Origin: Anarhynchus alexandrinus
Lineage: Eukaryota; Chordata; Aves; Charadriiformes; Charadriidae
Reading direction: 5' to 3'
Length of the DNA stretch: 64,000 bases
Assembly: GCA_008711295.1 (NCBI GenBank)
Contig: VUYV01000046.1
Coordinates: forward strand, 4,555,239-4,619,238
Part shown: positions 38,180 through 49,642 of the stretch, in pieces
Numbering within the stretch: the stretch's first letter is position 1
Layout: each line of letters starts with the position of its first letter
Program-made: the position numbers and the translations under genes
Notes under the pieces: model-generated
What the model was told of the DNA's origin: nothing
Databases searched by the model: none
The model's input: the letters and a program-made list of their open reading frames with translations, nothing else

Positions 38180-38945
38180 GCTCAGCACACAAGGACTTTG
38201 GACCACCAGTCTTTTTGCACCTTCAGCTTCCAAGAAAACAGCCAATTGTCTGAATAGCATTGGTTCGTCTGCTTCATCAAAGACCAGGTAAACACGGTCT
38301 ACTACATTGATCTTTTCCTGAGAATCACTTCTTGTCTCAAATAAACTTACAAATTAATCTTGTTTAATCTCACTCTGGTAAACACAGGTTTGCTTTTTGT
38401 CTCATTTTGTGTTTATCTCCAGATCTTAAATTAATTTTTCCTTCTAAATTTACTCTAAGAATTCACACTGTATTAAGCTTAGATTAGTTGTTCTCTGGTT
38501 TCCTTAATCACTTTTGTTCAGTTTCTAAGATGTAGGTTATGTTCTGAATGTAGCAGCTGTCTGGTTTACAGAAAGACTGTTTTCAAGTCTTTGAAAGCAT
38601 TTGTCCAGCTCTCAATTCATTAAAACTATTCCTTAGTTTATCCAACTTTGCTCTCCTGCAATCAGGGAACTGTATTTGTAGTCTTGCTTTTGTTTATCTT
38701 ACCATGCAACTTAAGTGGAAAAAAGTCATGATCAGTTACTCCAAAGCCATCTTTGATGATAGGCTCTTCTCTAATTGCTGATTTGTTAATACCAGATCTA
38801 AAACAGCATTACAGCTGACTTAGTGTTGCTTTAGTGAAGAATTCTGCTAGCTTTTGCACACAGAAATAACGCGACCTAAGTAATTTCCAGTCTACATCTG
38901 GGAAATTTATTTCTAGACCTATATTTTTCTCTAGTGACATGTCAG
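38180..38945 (-). mobile_element. Ancient CR1/L2-clade LINE relic (endonuclease, possible RT)
   Basis: Read on the minus strand, several motifs of a CR1-superfamily ORF2 appear in the right order but in broken frames. INFPDVDWK at about 38908-38882 matches the endonuclease GDFNYPDxxW block. LSQL at about 38833-38822 corresponds to the region before the next motif. NAVLDLVLTN at about 38815-38786 matches LDLVLTN. After a frameshift, GFGVTDHDFF at about 38751-38722 matches the catalytic-histidine SDH block. RRAKLDKLRN follows at about 38668-38639. Further on, VVDRVYLVFDEA at about 38304-38269 resembles the reverse-transcriptase VDVVYLDFSKAFD motif. The spacing between these two regions is shorter than in intact elements, so internal sequence has been lost. 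The copy is much more diverged than the CR1 tails elsewhere in the window. The endonuclease part is solid; the RT part is weaker. Confidence 0.72.
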
Positions 38946-41900
38946 ATATACTCTGTCCTACACCTAGCTCCAGGCTGGGGGTTAACAGCAGATCTTCAAC
39001 ACTACCCTAACACAACCGCTCACCGTCCCTCCCTGGAGGGGTACTGCCCACACCATTTATCCCTGCCCAGACCATCCCACCAGCTGGAAGGGACTACAAA
39101 ATGTTATTTTAACATGTCTATCTGGCAAGAAAAAACCTTTTCTACCCTATCTAGCTTATTATATTGCTTTTCTACCATTCAACATAAATGCCTTTCCATG
39201 CTGAATTAAGCTATTTGACTAACATCTGTCAGGTGTGGTTCGTTGTTTTACTCATCATTTTCCCAGGGGATGACTTCCACATGCAATTAGCTTTTTGTTT
39301 TGTTAGTGTGTTTAACTTAATGCAGCATGTACAGCCCTTGGTATGTGTGCGATGCCCTTTGAGAAAAAACATTTATCTTGAAAACTGCACGGTGGCACAG
39401 CTTGCGTGCTTCTGTGACATTCAAGAGAGATGAAACGGTTAGCTGGTGCTGATCAGACAAGCACATAAGCCTGACTTTGAAAAGGTTCTTCTGCGTTACT
39501 ATATTTATTTTGTTTGAGCCACAGAAAAATGCATTCTTGTCAAAATGTTTCTTTAACAGGCTTTGCTTGCCATTCTTCTTGTGGGCTGGAAACTCAAACA
39601 CAAGCCTAATAGACACTTCAACCTAATCAACAACGTTTGTTTTCTGACTCTAAGTCTAATTTCACCTTCCGGTTTATTCCTGACTATCCTAGGGATAGCT
39701 GAAATTAATAAAATTAAAAGATGCTAATAAATTCACCATGAGTTAATGCACATATTTTCAAATCTTTGCTTGGGAAAAGCTGAGAATTTTCAGCTGAAGC
39801 AGCTGGGAATAGATGGTACTCGAGGCACTCTGGGATCAATATGCATGAAGGTAAATCAGGTGAATTTTACCCTTGCGACTTTCTGTACGTGACGCCTGAA
39901 CTGCCAGGAAGGGTCATTTACGTTGAGGAGATTGACCGCGGTACAAGTGTATGAAACACCTGAAAAGTATACCATATCTGTTTCTCTTTGCCCTATAGTT
40001 ACTTACCTTTATCCTCATTTTATGTGCTTATGCCATTCATTTGTTCTGCAGTAAATTATTGATGGCTGATGAATGTTCCTACGTGAATTTAACTTCCCGT
40101 ATCCTGACAGAAGTACTATGGTTTTATCTATTTTAATACCCTCACAGTGTTTTATTCTTATTTAGCGTTTACTGTTCATCTCAAGCTTTGTATTGTCCTT
40201 ATGGCAAAAATTACATTTATCTAAGAGTACAAAAGCAAAGAAGTGTTTCATAGCTCAGATTGGTTTTTATGTGAGTTTGCTCCAGTTCCAGATTTGCCGA
40301 GTATTTCTGCAAATCGAGCTTCTGGTGTTTACTGTGTATTTCTGTGTGGTGCAATACTGAAAGGTTTTTCTGACTTTCTCAGATATTTATTGACAGCAGG
40401 TTGTGCCATATCACAACCTTCTCCCACAGCCAGCACTCCCATATATAGCCCTAACGAGTCTTAGAAGGTAAAAGCATGTCTCTGTGTAATAGTTTGGCCT
40501 CAAAGGAAATCCCGCTCTGAGGTCAAAGCTATCTCAGATGCGGTCCTGCACCTCGGCACTGCAAAGCAGATGCTGAGAGCACCGGCCATATGTCAGTACC
40601 ACTGAGCTCTTGCAGCTCCTCGCCATTTGAACTCCGAGAGCAACCAGGGAATCCAGAATGTTGGATGCTTTTTTGTTTCTTTTCTCTTTGTTTTTAATGC
40701 ACCTCGAAGCCAGAGTCTGAGTCTGTGAAGTATGGAGGCTGAGGATGTGATCTAAAATCCCATTTTAAACCTCCGAGCTCTTACCAGTTACCTATAGTGG
40801 GCTTTGGATCAGTTCTGCGACATCTGTCAGAAAAAAAAAAAAAAGAAAAAAAGAGAAGAAAAAAAGCCAAGAGGACCAAACCAAAACAAACCAAGATCAG
40901 ACCACGTTCAAATACAGAACATATTTCATCCCTTCAGTGGCGATAAGATATACGTAGACCACCTGTCTCTCTCACCAATCAGAATAAACAAATTGCGTAG
41001 AGTCCATGTGTGGTCAATATTCTTAGTTCCACGTTTATAAAGTTTCGTTGGAAATATTTAACATCTTTCACAGCTAGCCGTGCCAATCAATAGGCGTATC
41101 TTCATACAAAAGACAATAGACACAAATGATTAGCTACATAAAAATATATAGACTTACCAGTAAATCACCTTGCCTCATAAAGGGATCCACCTGCATGGAG
41201 CTTGGTCCTGATCTGGGGACACACCTGGCAAGGTCGGTAATCGCTCCTGCTATGTCAATTGAGACAGCAATTATCCAATGACATTTCAGCCAGTGCAAAG
41301 AATGGTCCCCTTCGACAGAATTAGTGGGGGAAGCTGGGGATGGGGCATTAGTTGGCCACACTCTTGGATCCTCTCCTCTTTCCTCCCATTGGGAACATGG
41401 TGCAGGAGTAGCGCTTAGCACATCTTTTAGAGCGAGCCAACCATTTCTGAATGACAATTTATTTACACAGGCGAGGAGAAATAGTTTCTTGGCAACGGTG
41501 TACACACCAAATGCTGATTTTTCTATTTTAACTTCTTCTTCTTGGCCTAGCCACAATGGCAATTGGCTTGTTTGAAGGATGACAGATTACCTACTGAAGG
41601 GAGAGCAAATGAGGGGAGAGCAAACGCAAGCCCGAACCTGCACACTCCCGGTGCGGTGCCTAACCTTACGTCTTGCTGAAATACTTGAAATTGGTTTGGG
41701 GCCCAAGGAGCTTTTAAAATAATCAAAACCATTTCTTTTTAATTGCGGATCTGGAGTAACTATAGAATAGAAGCAAAAAGCTGGACAATCCAGGAAAACA
41801 AGGAAAACGCGGGCTGATTTTTAGCATCCGCAGAGTAGGTGCCTCCTCCCTTTGCTGTTACAAGGAGTTAGGAAGGGACAAAAAGTGAAATCCATAAAAG

Positions 41901-43459
41901 GTGAATGATTGTAATCATCGTTTTTTTACGAGCAATTAGGATTGCCGACTGCCAAGTGTGACTAAGCTGGCGTTCCTAGCACCACATTGTTTAGGAAGTT
42001 AACAGGAGGTTGGCAAAAAAATGCTCCAGCCAACCATCAAAAAATAGCCAAAAAGCCAACATGTCTTACACCTCCTTCTCCAACGCCACCTGGGTCCAGC
42101 CCTTTTGCAGCTTTAGGTTAAACAAATTTCAGCTCCTCTGTTTCTACCTTGGGATGAAGCTTTCTGAGATGGGAGAGCCATAGTTCTGCCCCCATCTGGT
42201 TTACCAGTATGTGTAAGAGGGAAAAAGTGGTGAAATTGCTTCATTTCTCCTCTTTTCTGATCAGTGCTGGTGATAATGATTTCCTTGTTATGGCTTGCAG
42301 ACTCCGGCACACCGCTGTGCCGATGCAGAGGAGGGCTCAAATCTGAGTCTTAAATAAAAAAGGATTTTGGTTCCAGCACAGCGTGTTTGTAAAATATCTA
42401 CTGACAAGACAAAAAAAAAATTGTTCTACATGGCCTGTAAAACATATGTTAAAAATTCTGCATCATAGACCATCTTTAAATTATTCATTTTTAATCCCTT
42501 CAGCCTTGAAGGGCCTTTAAACATTGACTACTGAGAAACAATCCTGCCACTGAGGGAACAGCTATAAAATAAAATACTGGCTACTTAAAAATATAGAGAA
42601 AAATGCTTTACCTAGACACAGTTTCTGCATTTTAAAATATGAATAAAGGGCTGGATCCCCGCTTGGTGAAAGCTGATACAGATCCTTTGATGTCTGCATA
42701 GCTCTCCCCCATCAGCAGCTGAAAGCCCTGGCCCAGAGTTTAGAATAGATATCGTTTCTCTATGTAAGAAGACAAGTGAGATTTGCATGGTTAGTTCAAA
42801 CTATTTCATATTCACTGAGCTGTTGAGGAAATACTGTCTGTGAAACAAATCCTGGATTCTTTCCCAAAAACATCTAAATGACACTTGCTAGGGAAATGCT
42901 ACAATATAAAGGGGAGCGGATCCAACCCTCCAGGTTGGACCCTGCTGTAATTACTATGGCATTATCGAAGAGCACTTGCTACCTGCACGCTCATTGGGGT
43001 GCATCAGTGAAGTTGAGAGCATCCAGAGGAGTTGAGTGAGTGTAACACTGGCATAACAAAGAGAAACAGGTTCCACACTTGCTGTTTCAGGAGGATTTGG
43101 TCTTGTTCTCTGCTCCTAGCTCAACCTCCCACTGCTGGAGGTGGCACTGGTGGAGATCTGAGGCACTTCTCCGTGCTCCACCTGTATCCCTGTGTCACAC
43201 CTCCACGAGGCACCTCTGGGGCAGGCACTGTCCTTGTCTGCCTTGCTCTACAGAAAAGAGCTTTTCTGACCAAACCCAGCCCCTGCAGAGGTCTGTTCCA
43301 TATCTGTTCCTTGCAACTTGTAACCAAGGCTGGTGTGGCTGGAGGGCTGCATCATGTCTTACCCCTTGAGTACTCCAGAGAAATGGTGCAGAGATAAGAC
43401 TGAAAATGCAGATAAAACATAGTATTATCCCTTGCTTCCTTTCTTTGGTCATAGCGTTG
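38946..43459. other. Unique non-coding stretch
   Basis: No gene or clear repeat apart from the A-rich tract at 40830-40895 and a small hairpin at 42921-42939 (TCCAACC and GGTTGGA around a 5-base loop). The 142-codon minus frame at 41134-41562 and the 121-codon plus frame at 43032-43397 have no recognisable domain. Confidence 0.6.
40830..40895 (+). repeat. A-rich to A/C-rich tract
   Basis: An A run interrupted by G grades into CCAAACCAAAACAAACC-type sequence. It is of the same style as the tracts at 780 and 12001. Confidence 0.65.
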
Positions 43460-43640
43460 TAGAATCATAGAGTGGTTGGAGTTGGAAGGGACCTCAAAGA
43501 TCACCTAGTTCCACCCCCCTGCCAGGGGCTGCGACACCTTCCACTAGATCAGGTGGCTCAAAGCCCCGTCCAGCCTGGCCTTGAACACTTCCATGGAGGG
43601 GACCTCCACAACTTCTCTGGGCAACCTGTTCCAGTGTCAT
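43460..43640 (-). mobile_element. CR1 LINE, short 3' tail fragment (antisense)
   Basis: About 180 bp reading as the reverse complement of a CR1 3' end: TAGAATCATAGAGTGGTTGG, GGAAGGGACCTCAAAGATCA, the CCCCCCTGCCAGGGGCTGCG block, GGCCTTGAACACTTCCATGG and GGCAACCTGTTCCAGTG. Homology stops abruptly after CCAGTGTCAT, in the region encoding the last 30 or so ORF2 residues. The minus-strand 3' terminus still has one TATGATTC-type unit. Confidence 0.93.
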
Positions 43641-45149
43641 CTTAATTAACTATCATTAATTAGGACACTTCTGACTTTCCTTGATACAACTTTGATACAA
43701 CCTGTAGACACAGTAGTAAAACTTTATACACTGTGTGATGGGAAATCACTTGTTTGACTAGAATCATTCATTTTCTCTGTTAAACTCGTGGAAAGACCCG
43801 GGTGTGACACACCAGGTTGTGAAGTGCAGAGCGCTCAGACTTCTCCTTCTCCAGGCACTGTTGCTTTTATAGGGTATTCTTCAGAGCCCTGATCACCCTC
43901 TCATTTCCTCCATCACCTCAAAAATGCTTGGGAGACATCTCCAAGCCTGATGCACAGCCCTTTTGCTGGTGAGCTGTTCCCCAGTGATGTTTTCGTAAAC
44001 AGACCCGCTCACCCACAATCATCAGGAAGGAAATGAAGCAGCAAATTCAACTAATTTGCCTGAAGGTATGAGAGTATCAAGTCGAGAGGGTTACAGAAAC
44101 TGTCGCAGGTGATCAAATCGGAGCTCCTCAAGGGCCCTATCCCATCTCCAGCAGAGTGGCAAACAGCTCCTGGGAAAAAAATGTGAAGGGCTATTTAATA
44201 CACTGTTTCCTCCCCCTGTAATTCCTTGTGTTGATACATTCCTTGTCAGAGAAGCCTAGGGTTTTTTTTACCCTCATTACTTTAGATTAAATCCTTTCCA
44301 AGCCCTGTTTATGAAGGATATAATACTATGTTGCTCTGCAGTATCCAGGGGCAGGATTTAGTAATGGGGTGAGTCCCTTGAAGGTTTTGTAGGGGTTTAC
44401 GCTCCCAAGCAGAAGGCTCAGCCTGCCACAGGTACTCACACCCGAGTGCAAATATCCGCATGGCGCGGTGCACGATGTGACACCGGTCTAAATTCACACT
44501 TAAGCTTTTACTAATATAACTCTATGGAAACAAGCTCAGTGATGATTGATGACTTACAGCTCCTACGTTAGCGTGTTACAGTTTCCAGTGGAGGTACGTT
44601 GTGCTGGATGTAATAAACCAACAACGTGGGCAGTTTCAGTAAGTAAATTAATAACCTATAAACTCATCCGCTTCACAAAGGGAGTGATGCACTGCCTGTC
44701 CAGCGTTAAGGAACATGTTTTTCAGAGCTCGGGAACATGTTTGCTCCCCTGACATGTGCTGTGGTTGTTCCCTGTGCATGTCACACTGCCTACAGAGGGA
44801 CTGGGGAGAAAACCAGAGGGATCATTTGCTTCTTTGGAGGTGCTATAACCTCCCCACTTCTCATCTTGGCTCCAGTCTTTACACATTGATATTAAAAAAG
44901 CCAGCATTATGTTGTTAAATAGTTTTAGCAGACACTTCATCAATTGAATGTGTCTGTCTGGGGGATTCCTTAACGATGCTGTATTCTTTTTAATTCTACA
45001 GCATTTTATAGTCACCTTAAAAATGTCTGATGCTGGACCAAAAGAAGATATGTGCTATTTTTTATTACTATGAATAATACAAAGTATGTTTTATCCTCCG
45101 AGTAGCAGGGAATTTCTTTTCATTCTCCCTCCTGTGATCACCTCGGGGA
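43641..45149. other. Unique non-coding stretch upstream of the CpG island
   Basis: 1.5 kb of unremarkable sequence between a CR1 tail and the GC-rich island. TTAATTAACTATCATTAATT follows the CR1 break directly and holds two TAATTA homeodomain-type words. No gene is recognised. Confidence 0.55.
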
Positions 45150-45239
45150 TCCCCACAGCCCGGTTTCAGATGCCGGAGTTTCGGGGTACGGAGCGGGGGG
45201 TGTGGGGGGTGTGAGCATACAGGTATTTCTGGGTGGTGA

Positions 45240-45255
45240 CCCTCCCTAGGGAGGG
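45240..45255. repeat. 16-bp perfect palindrome in the CpG island
   Basis: CCCTCCCTAGGGAGGG is its own reverse complement. Each half resembles a KLF/SP-type C-rich word. It lies about 80 bp from the left edge of the gap. Confidence 0.85.
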
Positions 45256-45336
45256 AGCGGGCATTTCATCCCGGCCCAGCTCAGGGGGAATTTTGGGTTG
45301 GCGGTTGTGCCCCCCCTCGGCCCCATCCCCTCCGTC

Positions 45337-45714
45337 NNNNNNNNNNNNNNNNNNNNNNNNNNNNNNNNNNNNNNNNNNNNNNNNNNNNNNNNNNNNNNNN
45401 NNNNNNNNNNNNNNNNNNNNNNNNNNNNNNNNNNNNNNNNNNNNNNNNNNNNNNNNNNNNNNNNNNNNNNNNNNNNNNNNNNNNNNNNNNNNNNNNNNNN
45501 NNNNNNNNNNNNNNNNNNNNNNNNNNNNNNNNNNNNNNNNNNNNNNNNNNNNNNNNNNNNNNNNNNNNNNNNNNNNNNNNNNNNNNNNNNNNNNNNNNNN
45601 NNNNNNNNNNNNNNNNNNNNNNNNNNNNNNNNNNNNNNNNNNNNNNNNNNNNNNNNNNNNNNNNNNNNNNNNNNNNNNNNNNNNNNNNNNNNNNNNNNNN
45701 NNNNNNNNNNNNNN
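45337..45714. other. Assembly gap (378 N)
   Basis: A continuous block of N inside the GC-rich island, ending directly at a T15 run. Apparent frames of 149-288 codons that span it on both strands contain over a hundred undefined residues and are artefacts. Confidence 0.99.
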
Positions 45715-45744
45715 TTTTTTTTTTTTTTTAATAATTATTATTAT
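45715..45744 (+). repeat. T15 run followed by (ATT)n
   Basis: Fifteen T bases abut the gap, followed by AATAATTATTATTATTGA. The homopolymer and the GC-rich flanks together probably caused the assembly break. Confidence 0.85.
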
Positions 45745-45942
45745 TGAGAAGCAGGGGGTGGCCCCGGCGCTGGCGGAGCTTGCAGCATCCTCCGGCGGGT
45801 GCCCCGGCACTCGGGAACGGGAGAGGCTTCGCTTCATCCAGCCGGGATTTCCCCGGTGGAGGGGGGCAGAGGGAGAGGCTGAGGGTGCCGCGGTGGGCTC
45901 CGGAGCGGGACGCACCTCCGGACGATGCCGGTGTAGCGGGAC

Positions 45943-45969
45943 ACCCCCCTACCCCCCCTACCCCCGCAG
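45943..45969 (+). repeat. C-tract repeat with AG, G4-prone on minus strand
   Basis: Three C runs separated by TA (CCCCCCTACCCCCCCTACCC and onward) are followed by GCAG. On the minus strand this is G5-TA-G7-TA-G6, which could fold as a quadruplex if the G7 run is split. On the plus strand it is a polypyrimidine tract ending in CAG, shaped like a 3' splice site. The downstream frame (CLPHGIPRSTGDRS and on) is Cys-rich but unrecognised. Confidence 0.5.
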
Positions 45970-46123
45970 GCTGCCTGCCCCACGGCATCCCCCGCTCCAC
46001 GGGGGACCGGTCCTGCCCCGTGCCCTGCGTGGCGGAGCCGCTCTGCTGCAGGGTGGGGAGCAGCGGGAGGGACCAGCCAGGCGGAGTCCTGCACCCTGAT
46101 TTTCTTTTTTATGGTGGTATTAA

Positions 46124-46137
46124 TTTTTTTTTTTTTT
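46124..46137 (+). repeat. Poly-T run (T14)
   Basis: Homopolymer run between TTAA and CCCC at the right shoulder of the CpG island. Confidence 0.7.
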
Positions 46138-49100
46138 CCCCTTGGGTAGACTGTGCAGCGAGAGAGGAAAGCCAGTGTTACTCCGTTGGAGGGGCAAAAA
46201 GCAGACTAGGTGTCTTAGGTACCTCCTCGCACATCTCTGCTTGCAGAATTAATTTCCAGTGGAGTATAAATAACTAATCTTCAAAGTCAGCGGTTTGGTT
46301 GTTAGGTGTGTTTTTATTGCACTTGATATATTTACCTCTATAGCAAACATACATCCCAGGTCCTTACTGTGATTGATTTTTAGTCTTGGCATAAATGAAA
46401 ACAAACTGGGAAGAATTGCCTTGATGCATAATTACTCGTTTGAGACACACAAGATTTTTCAACTCTTTGTAACGGTTGGGCTTGTATGTGTCCAATACAC
46501 TGAAATAACTCATTCATATAATTGTAAGTCTGAATTATATATTTGCCTACTGGGCACACATGTTAAAGGAAAAACCTCCCTAATTATGGATCTTTCAGAG
46601 AGATTGGAAGGGTGACAAAGCCCTTGTAATCTTTTGGGTCAATTTTCATAAGCTCCGAAAGCTCTCTTTGAAAAGGAAATTAAATTTCAGTGTGGAAAAG
46701 AGACAGGAAATTCAAGGATATAAAAAAGAAAGTCCCTATTCTACTTTGATCCTGTCCTCAGGAGTTCGTTTACATCGGTGCTGTTCAGTGACATAAGCGA
46801 AAATGAAGAGTCGCCTTTAACTGGAGTCTTCCTGCCTCTTGGCAGTTCGGAAGATACTCAATTAGCAGCACACTCCTCCTGTATATTATTTACGCGGTTT
46901 TAGCTGGAGGGGTGTCTCCATGGGAAGCATCTGCTTGGAAATATTTGGATCGCTACATCCATAGTGTCCCATGCGATCCATGCCAGCCAGTGCCTTCTGC
47001 AGTCGATAATGTTTACCCCTCCTCAATTTTTACGGCTCAATCCAAAGCCGGCGGTGCTCTGCCCACTGTTCATAGTGCCTCGAAAGAGCTGCTCTCGTGT
47101 TAGAAGAAGTTGGGGTTGGCCCTGGGTCCTCTTTCCTGCTTTTGGCAACGGCAGGATGGTTATCTGCAGGGCAGGGCTGCACTTGAGGTCCTCGCTGGGC
47201 TCATCTGGGAACCTGACGGTTTTTAATCTGTTTGAACACATGTTCAGGCTGTGACCGGGGGTGGAGGAGGGAACGGTTGGATGTGAATAAAAAAGGTGGA
47301 TTTGTTTATTAGTTAAAGGCACTTGTTTTCTTGATTATCCCGGAAACAACAAAACCCCTGCATAGGTCTATGGTGAACTTGGCGCTCTGTTCCTCTGCCA
47401 GTTTCTCGCTTGATTTTCTCTATTTTGGTGCTGCTGTAGGATAACATTTCAGCGGCAGCAGGTTTAAATCCTGTGCCTCAACAAAGTCCTGCTCCACGCT
47501 CCTGCCAAGCCAGCTTTAAAGCTACCACTGGATTTTTAAAGTACACTTCTGTTTAATACACATTTATTTTACCTTTCTGCTAGCAGCATGTAAAAGCATA
47601 GTCTCTGAAAGAGCAAAAGATGAAAAAAATCCAATTCCTTATTCTTTTTGCACACTTGGTGCAAAGTCTGATTGTACAGCGGAGACAGCGAGTTGCCCTG
47701 TTTGTAGGAATTTTTCACACATCCCGGTCAGAACAGAACTTGCAGCCTTGTTTGCAGTTTTTCTTCCAGACTTGATAATATTAATAACGGCGATGGCATC
47801 TCAACTGAGGAAGGTAGCTTTTAAAACTAAACATCATTTTATATAAGGCTTTGTATCTGCTTATCAATTTGCTTTTCTGTTTATGTAAAACCAGGAGTAA
47901 TTTGAGGGGAAATTAGGGTCATGCTGATGGCAGTTCCATTTTTTAGGTTATAATAGCATGTTTTATGCCAAGTGCATTGCAAATGCTGCTGTTACAGGAT
48001 AGTAGTAATATGTTTTTATTAGGAGCTTCTTTTAGAAGTTGTTTCAAAAGTGTGGTGAAGCAGAAATGTGCTTTTAAAAGCAAAGGAGTAAGAGCAAATC
48101 CAGCTCCATAGCATATTTCAAGTGTTGTTAATCCCACCACCTGGTGGAGCTTTTTGTGGCACTGGCTGAGGGAACTCTGAATAAGAATACATTTTTTTTG
48201 TCTTGTTTCAACACTGTCAGACGCTACATATAGAGTTTCTTTAACTTTTTTCTTTCTCATAGCACGCAATTAATTTTCTATATCCTATCCTATACTTTGC
48301 AGAAGGCAGCATAGGGCTGTCGGTGTCTTGTCTGAAACAGCACTCGTCTGTATAGATGAATCGGTGAAGTGGGAGATAAATTTCTTCCTTCCTGTCCCTG
48401 TCTTTCCCTCGCAACGCACTTTTTTCTTTTTTTTCAAAGGCAATACGATGCTGGCGTAGAGCATGACTGTAACCTGGGCACTCAGAAGCTATTTGTTTTC
48501 ACCTAGAAGCACTTCTTAAGTGGAAGAATTATTTTTAATAGCCAGCCCCTCTTCCAAGATATTCTGACGAAACCTTTCGGTGCAAGCTCAGTTCGCTTTG
48601 TACTAATAATTTTGATATAAAGATTGCTATAAAATGTTTGCTAAACAGCTTGCGCATAATCAAGCTTGCAAAGAGAAGAAGCAGCCGTGGTTTTGACTGC
48701 TCTGAGATTATTGGTATGGTTTAAAACATGGGTGTAAATTCAACTGGGTAAGGCAAAGTGTGGCAGAGATACCTTTGCCCCTCTCTGAAGTATGTTGCCC
48801 TGCCTAACTGCATCAAAGCCTTTCTGGCGTGTTTGTATTATGCCTAACAACTACTAGATGAAAATCTGAGTAAGTCAGAGGTATGTAAGTTAAAAATAAC
48901 CTTAGAACCCTCACACCTCAGAGTGGAATTACTTTAAACGGTGAGAAGTTTCCTTGTCCCGTACGGATGGCTCCTGAGAACTATGACTAATGCAAGAGAC
49001 CCAAACTTGCAGAAAAATTGACATTGTAAATGTTTATGTTATTCTTATCGCCAGAGTGCCTGTGTCGGCAGAGAACAGACTAACGGAGGCTTCAGCTAGC

Positions 49101-49534
49101 CTGGGAAGGTGGTAGCTCCCATCTGCCTCTCGAGTCCTGGCGGGCACGGTATGCCTGGTCCCACCGGTGAGACGGATAAATGCCTTTGCAGCCCATCCAG
49201 AGCAGGTCTGTGTCCCTCCCCGGGCTAGCCTGGTGTTTGAAGATCGGTTCAACTCATTGCCCAGTAGGTATCTGCTCCAGGGAGCTGTGAATGACCTACC
49301 AGGCTTCAGGGATCTTTGCTTCTTAACCATAGTCACTTAGTGGCATTTGGACTGCCCTGAACTGTCTGTCTTGGCCTTCTGGAGCTGGTCCAGAAAGATG
49401 TGAGTCTCTGTCTCCTTGTGTCATATTTGGGACTCCGGAAAGGTGGCTTTGATGTCTAGGGCATCTCCAGTGGCATCTGAAACCTGTGTTTGGCAACTGA
49501 ATTGACGCTGTAGGAGCTAGATGTGCTTTCTGGG

Positions 49535-49642
49535 GACTAACCTTTACCTTATGGAATAGATAACGTTATCAACATAAGTGGCCTCTCTGACTAACCTTTA
49601 CCTTATGAAATAGATAACGTTATCAACGTAAGTGGCCTCTCT
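49535..49642. repeat. Two-copy tandem duplication, 54-bp unit
   Basis: Units 49535-49588 and 49589-49642 are directly adjacent and identical except for two transitions (G to A near 49607, A to G near 49628). Each begins GACTAACCTTTACCTTATG and ends AAGTGGCCTCTCT. Each carries the perfect 12-bp palindrome GATAACGTTATC (49559-49570 and 49613-49624). Within the palindrome, AGATAA and TTATCA form opposed WGATAR motifs, so the duplication holds four GATA-type words. The low divergence indicates a recent event. Confidence 0.95.

Larger units (their letters stand above)
45150..46100. promoter_or_regulatory. CpG island, interrupted by an assembly gap
   Basis: The sequence on both sides of the 45337-45714 gap is strikingly richer in G, C and CpG than the rest of the window. 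I count ten CpGs in about 180 bp left of the gap and dozens in the 365 bp to its right. CpG islands in vertebrates usually mark promoters and first exons, which makes this the best promoter candidate here. No TATA box, start codon with a recognisable protein, or clear exon can be assigned, and the direction of transcription is unknown. G-rich runs (GGGGGGTGTGGGGGGTGTG at about 45195 on plus; three G runs on minus at 45943-45965) suggest G-quadruplex potential. A 16-bp palindrome sits at 45240-45255. Confidence 0.7.

Noticed and set aside
45166..46099. Open frames of 149-288 codons across the CpG island on both strands
   Set aside because: They run through 378 undefined bases, so their openness is an artefact. 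The real residues on either side match no family that I recognise.
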